Assembly: GCA_049177215.1 (NCBI GenBank)
Contig: CP185379.1
Coordinates: forward strand, 2,604,001 to 2,668,000
Length of the DNA stretch: 64,000 nucleotides
Direction of reading: 5' to 3'
Source: Pollutiaquabacter aromativorans
Lineage (GTDB): Bacteria > Bacteroidota > Bacteroidia > AKYH767-A > 2013-40CM-41-45
How positions within the stretch are numbered: the stretch's first letter is position 1; each line of letters starts with the position of its first letter. The notes beneath the pieces are model-generated. The model saw only the letters and a list, made by a program, of their open reading frames with translations, did not search any database and was not told the DNA's origin. Shown piece by piece: positions 25,026 to 34,107 of the stretch. Made by a program: the position numbers and the translations under genes.

Positions 25026-27509
25026 TTATTCCTGAAAATAGACCCGCTTTACCCGTTGGGAAATACCGGCGAGTACTTCGTATGGGATGGTACCCAACGA
25101 CTCTGCCAGTTTCGTCACGGGCAACTCCGGACCGAAGACAATGACCTCGTCGCCTTCGCGCACGGGAATGTCAGTAACATCCAGCATGCACATGTCCATG
25201 CACACATTGCCAACGATCGGCGCCAGGCGTCCGTTGACGAGGAACTTCCCGATGCCGTTGCCCAGTCGACGGTTGATGCCGTCCGCATAACCGATGGCAA
25301 CGGTTGCGATCACCGAGTCCCTTTTAAGACGACCTTTTCTGGAATACCCGACGGTTTCGTTCAACGGCACGTGTTTGATCTGCGACACGGTCGTGCGCAG
25401 GGTCGCGACCTGCTGCAATTGCTGTTGCTCATGGCTCGTAGAGGCGATGCCGTAGAGACCGATCCCCAGTCTGACCATGTCGTACTGCGCTTCGTTGAAT
25501 CGGAAAATACCACTGGAGTTGAGGGCGTGCCGGAGAAACGGCTGCGGGAGCGCTTCTTCCAACACGGCGCTCATGCGCTCGAATCGCTCGAACTGAAGGC
25601 GGGTAAATCCGTCGTGCTCCGACTCGTCGCTGGCGACCAGGTGGGTGAAAACGGACTGCACCCGGATGTTCCTGTGGTTCCGCAGACGAACGGCCAACTC
25701 ATGGATGTCTTTCTCTTCAAACCCCAGACGGTGCATGCCGGTATCCAGTTTCACATGGATCCGAAAAGGATCGCCGTCGTGTTTGCGCAGCATGTCGACC
25801 AACTGACCCAACAGGCGGAAGCTGTAAATCTCCGGCTCCAGGCGGTAGCGCAACATCGCTTCGAAATTTTGCACTTCCGGATTCATGACCATGATCGGCA
25901 AACCGATTCCGGCTTTCCGCAGCTCTACCCCTTCATCGGTGTACGCTACCGCTAGCCAGTCGACATGATGGAACTGCAAGGTGTTGGCGATCTCGTAGCT
26001 GCCGCTGCCATACGAGGCGGCTTTGACCATCGCCATGATCTTCGTGCTGCCGCGTAGCCGGGACCGGTAATAATTCAGGTTATGCACGAGCGCATCGAGA
26101 TTGATCTCCAGCACCGTCTCGTGCGCCTTTTGCTGGAGGAACTTCCCGATCTGTTCGAATCCGAAAGGGCGTGCGCCCTTCAGTAAAATAGTCTCATCGC
26201 GGAAATCGGCCGTGGTCACTTCCCGCAGGTAGGCTTCGGTAGAGCGATAGAATTGCGCCGGCATGCGGAACAATTCGCGCTGCCGGAGCAGCGCATCGCC
26301 GATCCCGATCAGCCGGTCGATCTTGCGGGCTTGCAGGAGCGCTGCCACTTCCTCGTAGAGCGTTTCTTCATTGCGCCCGCTTTGCAGGATATCGGACAGG
26401 ATCACCGTCCGCTTCGCGTGCTGCTTCTGCTGACAGATGAAATCCAACGCGATCGTCAACGAGCCGAGATCGGAATTATAGCTGTCGTTGATGACCGAAC
26501 AATTGTTGATGCCATTCTTCAGCTCCAGGCGCATCGCCACCGGGCTGAGGTATTGCATGCGTTCCGCAATCGATTCCTGGCTGAGGCCGATGACCAGCAA
26601 CACGGCCCAGCAGTGAATGGCATTCTCGATGGACGCATCGTCGGTAAACGGAATGCGGATGCGTACGAACCGGTCCTGCCAGATACCCTGGATCTCCGTA
26701 TCGTCGTCCTGACGGGTGATACGACCGATCTGCAGATCGGCTTTGACCTTCCGCGACCAGGTGAAACGCTTGCAGGCAGGATCGCGGAATGGCAATTGCC
26801 CTACCGCAGCATGGATCTCCGGGAAATCTCGACAATAGATCAAGGTGTGAACGGATGGGAAGAGCCGGAGCTTCTCTTCCACTTTTTGGATCCTGTTCTC
26901 GAAATTTTCGTCGTGCGGGGCGCCGATATTGGTGATCAATCCGATCGTCGGCTCAATGATCGCCGCCAGTCGGGCCATTTCGCCGGTCCGGGAAATACCC
27001 GCTTCAAAGATTCCCAGGGCGTGTTCGGGCTCCATTCCCCAGACCGACAAGGGTACGCCGATCTGTGAGTTATAGCTTTTCGGACTACGTACAATGTTTT
27101 TGTCCGTGCGCAGCAATTGATATAGCCATTCCTTGACAATGGTCTTTCCATTGCTGCCGGTGATGCCGATGACGGGTATATTGAATCGCTTACGGTGAAA
27201 GGATGCCAGTTTCTGGAGCGCGACCAGGGTATCGGGCACCAATGCAAAATTGGCCGGAAGGTCCCGCAAGGCGTCCGTAAGCCGGCTGACGACAAAGTTC
27301 TTTACACCTTGACCGGATAGTTCATGGATAAAGCGATGGCCATCGTGCCGTTCGCCACTGAGGGCGAAGAAAACGGTCTCTTCGGGATGAACGAGTTTTC
27401 GGCTGTCGGTCAGGAGTTCGGTAAATCCGTCGCGGTCCGGTGCGTTCAGCAACAGTTCCGCTCCCGCGATATCAGCAAGTTCCCGGAGTGTATACGTCGT
27501 TGCGCTCAT
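25026..27509 (-). CDS. murF-alr: bifunctional MurF-alanine racemase fusion
   Basis: 827 residues in two parts. Residues 1-450 are MurF, which adds D-Ala-D-Ala to UDP-MurNAc-tripeptide: ATP-binding GITGSNGKTIVKEW near residue 115, then NDSYNSDLGSLTIALDF. Residues 460-827 are alanine racemase, a PLP enzyme making D-alanine: the PLP-lysine motif IMAMVKAASYGSG near residue 490, HVDWLAVAYTDEG, DTGMHRLGF and the second catalytic Tyr in VGYSRKGRLKR. The fusion couples D-Ala supply to its use and is a known Bacteroidota arrangement. The usual Asp after the PLP lysine (KADAYG in most racemases) is Ala-Ser here. Starts 3 nt after the tdk stop, in one operon. Confidence 0.95.
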   Translation of the reverse strand: MSATTYTLRELADIAGAELLLNAPDRDGFTELLTDSRKLVHPEETVFFALSGERHDGHRFIHELSGQGVKNFVVSRLTDALRDLPANFALVPDTLVALQKLASFHRKRFNIPVIGITGSNGKTIVKEWLYQLLRTDKNIVRSPKSYNSQIGVPLSVWGMEPEHALGIFEAGISRTGEMARLAAIIEPTIGLITNIGAPHDENFENRIQKVEEKLRLFPSVHTLIYCRDFPEIHAAVGQLPFRDPACKRFTWSRKVKADLQIGRITRQDDDTEIQGIWQDRFVRIRIPFTDDASIENAIHCWAVLLVIGLSQESIAERMQYLSPVAMRLELKNGINNCSVINDSYNSDLGSLTIALDFICQQKQHAKRTVILSDILQSGRNEETLYEEVAALLQARKIDRLIGIGDALLRQRELFRMPAQFYRSTEAYLREVTTADFRDETILLKGARPFGFEQIGKFLQQKAHETVLEINLDALVHNLNYYRSRLRGSTKIMAMVKAASYGSGSYEIANTLQFHHVDWLAVAYTDEGVELRKAGIGLPIMVMNPEVQNFEAMLRYRLEPEIYSFRLLGQLVDMLRKHDGDPFRIHVKLDTGMHRLGFEEKDIHELAVRLRNHRNIRVQSVFTHLVASDESEHDGFTRLQFERFERMSAVLEEALPQPFLRHALNSSGIFRFNEAQYDMVRLGIGLYGIASTSHEQQQLQQVATLRTTVSQIKHVPLNETVGYSRKGRLKRDSVIATVAIGYADGINRRLGNGIGKFLVNGRLAPIVGNVCMDMCMLDVTDIPVREGDEVIVFGPELPVTKLAESLGTIPYEVLAGISQRVKRVYFQE

Positions 27510-27512
27510 GCA

Positions 27513-28103
27513 TCAGGTTCCGGGCGTGTTCTTGAGTTCTTCGTTGAAGCAGGCTCTGCACAGGGGAACATACGACTCCTGTTCGCCCAGCAGGATCCGC
27601 GAAGAATTCTGCACCGTGCGGTGCGAATAGTTGGCCAGGTTACCGCATCGGATGCAGATGGCGTGAACCTTGGAAACATACTCCGCGATGGCCAGCATCT
27701 GGGGCATCGGGCCGAACGGACGGCCCAGAAAATCCATGTCGAGACCGGCCACGATCACGCGTATCCCCCGGTTGGCAAGCGCCTGACAAACCGCCGGCAG
27801 TTCATCGTCGAAAAATTGTGCTTCGTCAACGCCCACGACTTCCACCTCATTCGCGAGCAGCAGGATATTGGTGGAGGAGTCCACCGGTGTGGAAGGAATG
27901 AAATTCGAGTCGTGCGAAACAACATTCACTTCATCATACCGGGTGTCCAGCTTCGGCTTGAAGATCTCCACTTTCTGGCGGGCGATGCGGGCGCGCTTGA
28001 GGCGACGGATGAGTTCCTCCGTCTTGCCGGAGAACATACTGCCGCAAATCACTTCGATATGTCCCCGGTGGGGATCGGAATTCCTGAGGTGCTCGAGAAA
28101 CAT
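27513..28103 (-). CDS. tdk: thymidine kinase (class II)
   Basis: 196 residues from ATG 28103. It phosphorylates thymidine in the pyrimidine salvage pathway. The P-loop is EVICGSMFSGKTEELIRR, the catalytic/DEAQ motif is VGVDEAQFFDDE, and the structural zinc is bound by two Cys pairs, CIRCGN and CRACF near the C-terminus. The lasso-loop is also present around GPMPQML. The frame is open to 28148 but the added residues are atypical. It is the first gene of a two-gene operon with murF-alr. Confidence 0.94.
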   Translation of the reverse strand: MFLEHLRNSDPHRGHIEVICGSMFSGKTEELIRRLKRARIARQKVEIFKPKLDTRYDEVNVVSHDSNFIPSTPVDSSTNILLLANEVEVVGVDEAQFFDDELPAVCQALANRGIRVIVAGLDMDFLGRPFGPMPQMLAIAEYVSKVHAICIRCGNLANYSHRTVQNSSRILLGEQESYVPLCRACFNEELKNTPGT

Positions 28104-28231
28104 GGGAAAAGGCCGAACAAACCTACCGATTTCACGGAAAACGGCCAAGATGAATGCGCCCGGGAGACACGATACACGGGGGTTTGTTCGTTATTCAGCC
28201 ATACCACGGCCTTTCCGGTCGGGGCGTTACG

Positions 28232-28239
28232 TAACTTTA
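28232..28239 (+). promoter_or_regulatory. -7 box TAACTTTA before the conserved hypothetical gene
   Basis: One mismatch to TAnnTTTG. It ends 1 nt before an ATG at 28241 and 19 nt before an ATG at 28259; this favours 28259 as the translated start. Confidence 0.4.
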
Positions 28240-28258
28240 CATGAAGTACCGAAAAATC

Positions 28259-29086
28259 ATGGACCAAATCACCCTTCATCGCCTCATCCAGGAACACCTG
28301 GAACGGATGCGTGATCTTCACCGCAGCATGCAGCTTCATACCGGCAGCATCCCCTCATCGGAGATCGACCGGTTCCTTGCCGAATTGCGCGGGACCTACG
28401 AATTGGCGCTGACCCTTTACCACCGCAACGCCATCCGGAGCATGGATGATCTCGAGGCGGTAATCGGAAACCGCTATACGGCGGAGTCGGGCCCCTTACG
28501 GGAGATCGAACAACGCGCAGGCGAACGCATGATGGGTAGTTTTAACATGCCAAAAGAAACGTCGCCCGAAGCTGTGCCAACGAAAGAACCCGTCGAAGAA
28601 ACCCCGGCTCCGACGCCTGAAGCCGTAGCGGCCACCCCGTCCACGCAGCACATTTCCTCCGATCAGTTGATGGTGGATGCCATGACGCGTGCAGAAGAAC
28701 TTCAGTCACGCGCGACACGCGACCTGAACGAGAAATTCGAAGAACAGCCGACGCTTGCCGACCGGTTCGAAGAGAAGACCACCCTGGCTGAACGCATCGC
28801 TCCTTCCAATTCCTCCGCGCGCGTCGCGGAAAAGATGCAACGTAAACCGATCCGGGATTTGAAGGCAGCGATCGGGATCAACGAGCGTTTTCTTTTCATC
28901 AATCACCTGTTTGCAGGCGATTCGAATGAGTACCACAAAGCCATTGACACGGTCAATGGTGCCGCAGACATCCAGGCCGCGCGCAAGTTCGTGGAAGAGC
29001 AATTGATCGCCCGGTATAAGTGGAACCTGAGCGGTGATCCCGCCGACGCGTTCATGGACCTGCTCGAACGCCGTTTCCTGGCCTGA
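28259..29086 (+). CDS. conserved hypothetical protein of Bacteroidota type, low-complexity middle
   Basis: 275 residues from ATG 28259; ATG 28241 adds six. The N-terminal third (about 1-95) is helical (LHRLIQEHLERMRDLHRSMQ). The middle (about 100-150) is rich in Pro, Ala, Thr and Glu and probably disordered. The C-terminal part is conserved-looking: KPIRDLKAAIGINERFLFIN HLFAGDSNEYHKAID, ending LERRFLA. I recall similar proteins in other Bacteroidota but no function. No signal peptide or membrane segment, so likely cytoplasmic. The gene is followed 8 nt later by rsmI and so may share its transcript. Confidence 0.7.
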   Translation: MDQITLHRLIQEHLERMRDLHRSMQLHTGSIPSSEIDRFLAELRGTYELALTLYHRNAIRSMDDLEAVIGNRYTAESGPLREIEQRAGERMMGSFNMPKETSPEAVPTKEPVEETPAPTPEAVAATPSTQHISSDQLMVDAMTRAEELQSRATRDLNEKFEEQPTLADRFEEKTTLAERIAPSNSSARVAEKMQRKPIRDLKAAIGINERFLFINHLFAGDSNEYHKAIDTVNGAADIQAARKFVEEQLIARYKWNLSGDPADAFMDLLERRFLA

Positions 29087-29094
29087 CACCCGGC

Positions 29095-29805
29095 ATGGCA
29101 AAACTGGTGCTGGTACCCACGCCTATCGGCAACCTGGAAGACATCACCCTCCGGGCTATCCGTGTACTGACCGACGTCGACCTGGTTCTCGCCGAGGACA
29201 CCCGCACCAGTGGCAACCTGTTGAAGCACCTTGGCCTGAGCAAGCGCCTCCAATCGTACCATGCGCACAACGAACACCGGGTGGTGGAAGAACTGGTCAA
29301 GCGCATTGAGCTGGGACAATCCGTAGCCCTTATCACCGATGCCGGAACTCCGGGCATCTCCGATCCGGGTTTTTTACTCGTACGGGAATGCCTGCGGCAA
29401 GGCGTAGAAGTGGAAACCTTACCGGGAGCCACCGCGCTGATACCAGCACTGGTCAATAGCGGACTACCCTGTGACCGGTTCTGCTTTGAAGGATTTCTTC
29501 CTCAAAAAAAAGGACGTCAAAAACGGCTGGAACAATTGCAATCGGAAGAGCGAACCCTGGTCTTCTATGAGAGCCCGTATCGACTTGTCCGGGCGTTGGA
29601 AGAGTTTGTCCAGCATTTCGGAAAAGACCGGCTGGCCAGCGTATCCCGTGAATTGAGCAAGTTGCACGAAGAAAACAAACGCGGCACGCTCGAGGAGTTG
29701 CTCGCCTATTTCGGAAATAAAGTCGTTAAGGGAGAAATCGTGATCGTTGTCGCCGGTGCACGCTATCAGGCCGGTACTGCCCCTTCCGAGACGGAATCGG
29801 ATTGA
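29095..29805 (+). CDS. rsmI: 16S rRNA (cytidine(1402)-2'-O)-methyltransferase RsmI
   Basis: 236 residues. RsmI methylates the ribose of C1402 in the decoding centre of 16S rRNA. The family motifs are complete: LVPTPIGNLEDITLRAI at the N-terminus, LAEDTRTSGNLLKHL, LITDAGTPGISDPGF and the FEGFLPQKKGRQKRL basic segment, followed by TLVFYESPYR. The length is slightly shorter than the usual 270-290 residues because the C-terminal extension is reduced. It starts 8 nt after the upstream hypothetical gene. Confidence 0.95.
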   Translation: MAKLVLVPTPIGNLEDITLRAIRVLTDVDLVLAEDTRTSGNLLKHLGLSKRLQSYHAHNEHRVVEELVKRIELGQSVALITDAGTPGISDPGFLLVRECLRQGVEVETLPGATALIPALVNSGLPCDRFCFEGFLPQKKGRQKRLEQLQSEERTLVFYESPYRLVRALEEFVQHFGKDRLASVSRELSKLHEENKRGTLEELLAYFGNKVVKGEIVIVVAGARYQAGTAPSETESD

Positions 29806-29835
29806 CCGTTCTTCATCGGCGACTGATCTAATACC

Positions 29836-31755
29836 ATGCATCGCCTCCTCATCCTGCTGTTGTCCGCGCTCCTGCATACAGGAATATCGGAGGCGCAACC
29901 GGTCGTGAGCTATTGCAAACGCCGACCGATCGATACCACTATTCCCTCCTCACTTGTCAGCCGCAACCTGGATCTTTTGCACCAGGAATGCAGATTCCGG
30001 GTCGACCCCCAGGTGGCCGCAATCAGCGGATCGGTCAGATCGACTTTTCGAACAACAGCGGTCGTTGATGCGATCGAGTTCGATGCCTCGGATGCGCTTG
30101 TGGTCGATAGCGTAGTGTATCACGGTATCCGGCTTCCAGCAATTCGTCCCGGCGACGACCTGATTCGCATTGAACTTCCCGCAACACTGGCCAACGGCTC
30201 CTATGATTCGATCGACGTCCACTATCACGGCACCCCTTCCTCCGGCGGATTCGGTTCATTCGAGACGGCGCAACACGACGGGCAACCGGTGTTGTGGACC
30301 CTGTCGGAACCCTATGGCGCCCGCGACTGGTGGCCCTGCCGGCAGACCCTCGACGACAAGATCGACTCGCTCGATGTCATCGTCACCAACCCGGCCGGTT
30401 ATCGCAGCGCGTCGAACGGCATCCTGGTCCTCGACACGATCATCGGTAACGAACGCGTCACGCATTGGCAGCACCGCTATCCTATTGCCACGTACCTGGT
30501 GGCGATCGCCGTTACCAACTATGCGCGCTTCGACCTGACTGTTCCGCTGCCGGGTGGCGACGTTCCCGTGATCAACCTTTGCTTTCCCGAGGACAGCGTC
30601 TATGCCGCCACGGGCGCTTCCGTGGTGATCGGTCAGATGCAACTGTTCGATTCCTTGTTCGGCGCCTATCCCTTTCGGCAGGAAAAATACGGACAGGCGC
30701 AGTTCGGCTGGGGTGGCGGAATGGAACATCAAACCATGACATTCCTTGGCAGTTGGGAGAAAGAGCTGATCGCCCACGAACTTGCCCATCAGTGGTTCGG
30801 CGACATGATCACCTGCGGGAGTTGGGAAGATATCTGGCTCAATGAAGGCTTTGCCACCTACCTCAGCGGACTTTGTTATGAATTCCTCGAACCCGAGCTG
30901 TGGAAACCGTTCCGGGAAAAACTGGTGGCAAACGGCACGCAGCTCGACGAAGGCAGTGTATTCTGCGATGACACCACTTCCGTCAGCAGGATCTTCAGTG
31001 GCGCACTGAGCTATTCCAAAGGCGCGATGGTACTCCACATGCTGCGGCAACTGATCGGAGATTCGGCTTTCTTCACCGGTGTCCGTCACTATGCGCTGGA
31101 TCCGACCCTCCAATATTCCTTTAGCCGTACGACTACCTTGATCGCGCACGTCGAATCCGCCTGCCAATGCGACCTTGACCTGTTTTTTAATGAATGGTAC
31201 GCAGGTAGCGGCTTCCCGCGTTACACCGCCTATTGGGAGAACCTGGAACAAAACAAGGTCCGGGTACAGTTGTTCCAATCCGGAAGCGCCGGTGATGGCC
31301 TATTCTTTCACAACCCCATCGAACTGGGGTTTTCAGGAGCAGCTCAGGATACCGTTGTACGCATACTACCACAAAGCTCTGGTGCGTTCTATGAATTCGA
31401 ACCGGGATTCCGCGTAAGCGATATCACGATTGATCCACACGTGAATACCTTTACTGCCGGGAACAGGGTGTATCGGAAAGCTGTAAACGCTGAAGATGAA
31501 CTCGTACTATTTCCCAATCCCACCGACCGGGAAATCACTATTCGCTGTGACCGCCCGAGCCTGTTCAACCGAACTGTATCGGTCAATCTGTTTAGTACGG
31601 ATGGGCGATTGGTGTATTCCGAAAAAACAGCGTTCACCCCCACTGCATCCTGTTCGATATACTTAGATGATCTTCCTTCCGGCTTGTACCTCGTGGAGTT
31701 GACCGATGACCAGGGTCTGCGATGGACCCGGAAGTTGGGTGTTACACATCCTTGA
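29836..31755 (+). CDS. secreted M1 family aminopeptidase with type A T9SS sorting domain
   Basis: 639 residues. A signal peptide (about 1-20) is followed by the M1 N-terminal saddle domain and a gluzincin catalytic domain: substrate-anchoring GGMEHQ in place of GAMEN, and zinc site HELAHQWFGD (His314, Glu315, His318) with the third ligand Glu337 in WLNEGFATY, 18 residues on. The C-terminal ERAP1-like domain of longer M1 enzymes is absent. The last 75 residues (LVLFPNPTDREITIRC ... LPSGLYLVELTD) form a type A T9SS sorting domain. The product is a surface or secreted peptidase supplying peptides. Its 3' end overlaps the convergent hemW by 14 nt. Confidence 0.93.
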   Translation: MHRLLILLLSALLHTGISEAQPVVSYCKRRPIDTTIPSSLVSRNLDLLHQECRFRVDPQVAAISGSVRSTFRTTAVVDAIEFDASDALVVDSVVYHGIRLPAIRPGDDLIRIELPATLANGSYDSIDVHYHGTPSSGGFGSFETAQHDGQPVLWTLSEPYGARDWWPCRQTLDDKIDSLDVIVTNPAGYRSASNGILVLDTIIGNERVTHWQHRYPIATYLVAIAVTNYARFDLTVPLPGGDVPVINLCFPEDSVYAATGASVVIGQMQLFDSLFGAYPFRQEKYGQAQFGWGGGMEHQTMTFLGSWEKELIAHELAHQWFGDMITCGSWEDIWLNEGFATYLSGLCYEFLEPELWKPFREKLVANGTQLDEGSVFCDDTTSVSRIFSGALSYSKGAMVLHMLRQLIGDSAFFTGVRHYALDPTLQYSFSRTTTLIAHVESACQCDLDLFFNEWYAGSGFPRYTAYWENLEQNKVRVQLFQSGSAGDGLFFHNPIELGFSGAAQDTVVRILPQSSGAFYEFEPGFRVSDITIDPHVNTFTAGNRVYRKAVNAEDELVLFPNPTDREITIRCDRPSLFNRTVSVNLFSTDGRLVYSEKTAFTPTASCSIYLDDLPSGLYLVELTDDQGLRWTRKLGVTHP

Positions 31756-32872
31756 AAAAGCCCGCTGCGACCGTATCGGCGAAGAATTTTCCTTGCCGGG
31801 ACAAACGGAAACCTCCGGCATAGGACTCCAGCCAACCTGTTTCCCGCACTTTCTCCAGTTGTTCCATTACCTGCTTTAATGCGGCTGATCCGAATCGCGC
31901 CCGAACATCTTCAAAGGGCACTCCCCATTGCGTACGCAGACGGGTCAAGAGATACTCGTTGAATACTGAGGCCGGAGCGATAGACTCCCGTTCAAGCGGC
32001 AGTTGGCCGGCTTGAATGCTGCGGATATATTCATGATTGTTACGAATGACGGCCGAACGGATGCTGCCGTCGAAGGAATGAGCGGATGGCCCGACACCCA
32101 GGTAGGGCGCTCCGAACCAATACGCGGTATTGTGCTGCGAGTACCTTCCGGGTCGAGCGAAGTTGGAGATCTCGTAGTGTTCGAACCCGTTGGCCTCCGC
32201 CCAATCCAGTAGTAGTCCGAACTGGCGTGCCGCCTGCTCTTCATCCGTATCGTGCAGTACTCGTTGCCGGATCAATTTGTCAAGGGCCGTGCGGGGTTCT
32301 ACCGTCAGCGAGTAGGCGGAAAAATGATCCAGCCCGAGTCCGCGCAACACTTCCAGGTTCTCCAGCCACTTTTCATCATCCATTCCTGGCGTGCCGTAGA
32401 TGAGATCGATCGTCAGCAACTCAAAACTCGCGGCGCGTGCCCGTTGAACCGCTGACAAGGCTTCCTCCGCCGTGTGGACCCTGTTCATGTAGCGCAGATC
32501 GGCTTCGTGAAAACTCTGTATCCCGACCGAAAGCCGGTTGATCCCCAAGGATCGCCAGGCTTCCAGTGCAGCAGGATCAAGATCATCCGGGTTGGCCTCC
32601 AGGGTGATCTCCGCCGTCTCGGACACATGGAACAATTCCCGGATAACGCGAAACGTCGCTTCGAGCTCACCGATTGGAAGCAGGGAGGGCGTACCTCCGC
32701 CGAAATAAACGGTATCGATCGTTGGTCCTGGAAGTTCGGCCGCACGCATCCGCAACTCCTGTCGCATCGCGCCCATCAGGTCGGGAAGAGACTTCTGAAC
32801 CGTACTGAAATGGAAATCGCAATAATGGCAGGCCTGCCGGCAGAAGGGAATATGCAGATAGAGACCGGACAT
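31742..32872 (-). CDS. hemW: radical SAM heme chaperone HemW (HemN-like)
   Basis: 376 residues from ATG 32872 (a GTG one codon upstream is also possible). HemW is the HemN-like protein that binds heme and hands it to respiratory proteins. The 4Fe-4S motif CRQACHYCDF is at the start (YLHIPFCRQACHYC), with VYFGGGTPSLLP and SVGIQSFHEADLRYMNR following. The C-terminal HemN domain has YEISNFARPGRYSQHN and the HNTAYWFGAPYLGVGPSAHS motif. The N-terminal extra cysteine-rich stretch of true HemN is absent, which supports HemW. Its start overlaps the histidine kinase stop, so the two are coupled. Confidence 0.92.
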   Translation of the reverse strand: MSGLYLHIPFCRQACHYCDFHFSTVQKSLPDLMGAMRQELRMRAAELPGPTIDTVYFGGGTPSLLPIGELEATFRVIRELFHVSETAEITLEANPDDLDPAALEAWRSLGINRLSVGIQSFHEADLRYMNRVHTAEEALSAVQRARAASFELLTIDLIYGTPGMDDEKWLENLEVLRGLGLDHFSAYSLTVEPRTALDKLIRQRVLHDTDEEQAARQFGLLLDWAEANGFEHYEISNFARPGRYSQHNTAYWFGAPYLGVGPSAHSFDGSIRSAVIRNNHEYIRSIQAGQLPLERESIAPASVFNEYLLTRLRTQWGVPFEDVRARFGSAALKQVMEQLEKVRETGWLESYAGGFRLSRQGKFFADTVAAGFFKDV

Positions 32873-34020
32873 CACTTCTTCAGCACGATCCGGAAAGTCG
32901 TTCCCTTTCCGATCTCCGAACTCTTCACGAAAATCTGTCCGTCGTGGTATTCCTCGATGATCCGCTTACTCAGGGATAAGCCCAACCCCCAACCGCGGTT
33001 CTTGGTCGTGAACCCTGGTTTGAAAATAGTCTTGTAGCTCGATTTGGGAACACCTTTGCCCGTGTCGGAAATGTCGATGTAGACGAACTGTTGCTGGTCG
33101 GTGATCATCACCAGGATTCGTCCGTTGCCCTCCATGGCGTCCAGGGCATTCTTGAGAATATTCTCCACCACCCACTCGAACAAGGGAACATTCATCGGCG
33201 CCTGGATGTCGTAGGCCGGCGCTTCGAGCGAGAAGGTGACCTTGTCCGACGAACGTGTCCGTATGTAGTCGATGCTGTGCTGCATGACCGTGCGCACATT
33301 TTCCTTCTTGAGACTCGGAGCGGAGCCGATCTTCGAAAAGCGGTCGGTAATGGTTTGCAGCCGTTGAATGTCCTTTTCTATTTCATTCGTATACTCCGAA
33401 GAAGTCCCTTTTATCTTGAGGAACTCCAGCCACGCCAGCAGGGACGAGAGGGGCGTACCAAGCTGATGCGCGGTCTCCTTCGCCATCCCGACCCACACCT
33501 GGTTTTGTTCCGCGTTTCGGGAACTGGAGAAAGCCAGGTACGAAACGAACAGGAAAAGCGCGATGACACCCAACTGGAAGTAAGGATAATAACGTAATCG
33601 GATCAGGAGATCCGAATCACGGTACAAAATGTATTGCTTCAGATTCTGGCCGATCCTGATCTCAATCGGATCATGCTCCGTGCGCATGATCAGGGCTTGC
33701 CGGTTGAGGTAAGTCGAGTCGAGTGCTTTGAGTGAGTCGAGATTCCGGTATGAAATGACCTTGAACTCCTCGTCGGCCCAGATGACCGGGATCGAATTGT
33801 TGTTGCTGATAACGGAGGAGAGGAAGTTGATGTCCGTATTCATCTCCGTCACATCGGCGAGCCGACGGGTCGCCTCCGCCCAGAGCTGGATACGCTTGTA
33901 TTCCTCTTCCGACAGTTTATTGACCAACTTGTTGGTATACCACAGCGAGGCGGCGCCGATGAGTAGCGCGGCCACCAACAGCAGCAATTTCCAACGTTGT
34001 TTTTGGGTGTAAATGTTCAC
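32872..34020 (-). CDS. membrane sensor histidine kinase without an adjacent response regulator
   Basis: 382 residues: a membrane helix at about 10-28, an extracytoplasmic sensor segment (about 30-145), a second helix at about 147-165, then a dimerisation domain with the H-box AKETAHQLGTPLSSLLAW (phospho-His near residue 185) and an HATPase domain with ENILKNALDAMEGNG (N-box), DTGKGVP (G1) and GWGLGLSLSKRI (G2). It phosphorylates itself on His and signals to a response regulator. None is encoded nearby, so the partner is elsewhere. The sensor segment matches no domain I recognise. It is coupled by overlap to hemW downstream. Confidence 0.92.
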   Translation of the reverse strand: MNIYTQKQRWKLLLLVAALLIGAASLWYTNKLVNKLSEEEYKRIQLWAEATRRLADVTEMNTDINFLSSVISNNNSIPVIWADEEFKVISYRNLDSLKALDSTYLNRQALIMRTEHDPIEIRIGQNLKQYILYRDSDLLIRLRYYPYFQLGVIALFLFVSYLAFSSSRNAEQNQVWVGMAKETAHQLGTPLSSLLAWLEFLKIKGTSSEYTNEIEKDIQRLQTITDRFSKIGSAPSLKKENVRTVMQHSIDYIRTRSSDKVTFSLEAPAYDIQAPMNVPLFEWVVENILKNALDAMEGNGRILVMITDQQQFVYIDISDTGKGVPKSSYKTIFKPGFTTKNRGWGLGLSLSKRIIEEYHDGQIFVKSSEIGKGTTFRIVLKK

Positions 34021-34107
34021 CGTGGAGGACGGTTTTTCCCCGTTTTCAGGCCTAAAAGGCCATTCGGACAGGTTGGCAAAGATGGCAGAATTTCAGAAAA
34101 CGGGAAA

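Noticed and set aside
25056..25955. 299-residue plus-strand frame opposite murF-alr
   Set aside because: Antisense to alanine racemase motifs and without any recognisable domain.
30256..31278. 340-residue minus-strand open frame within the M1 aminopeptidase
   Set aside because: Overlaps the zinc-binding motifs of the real gene; no known domain.
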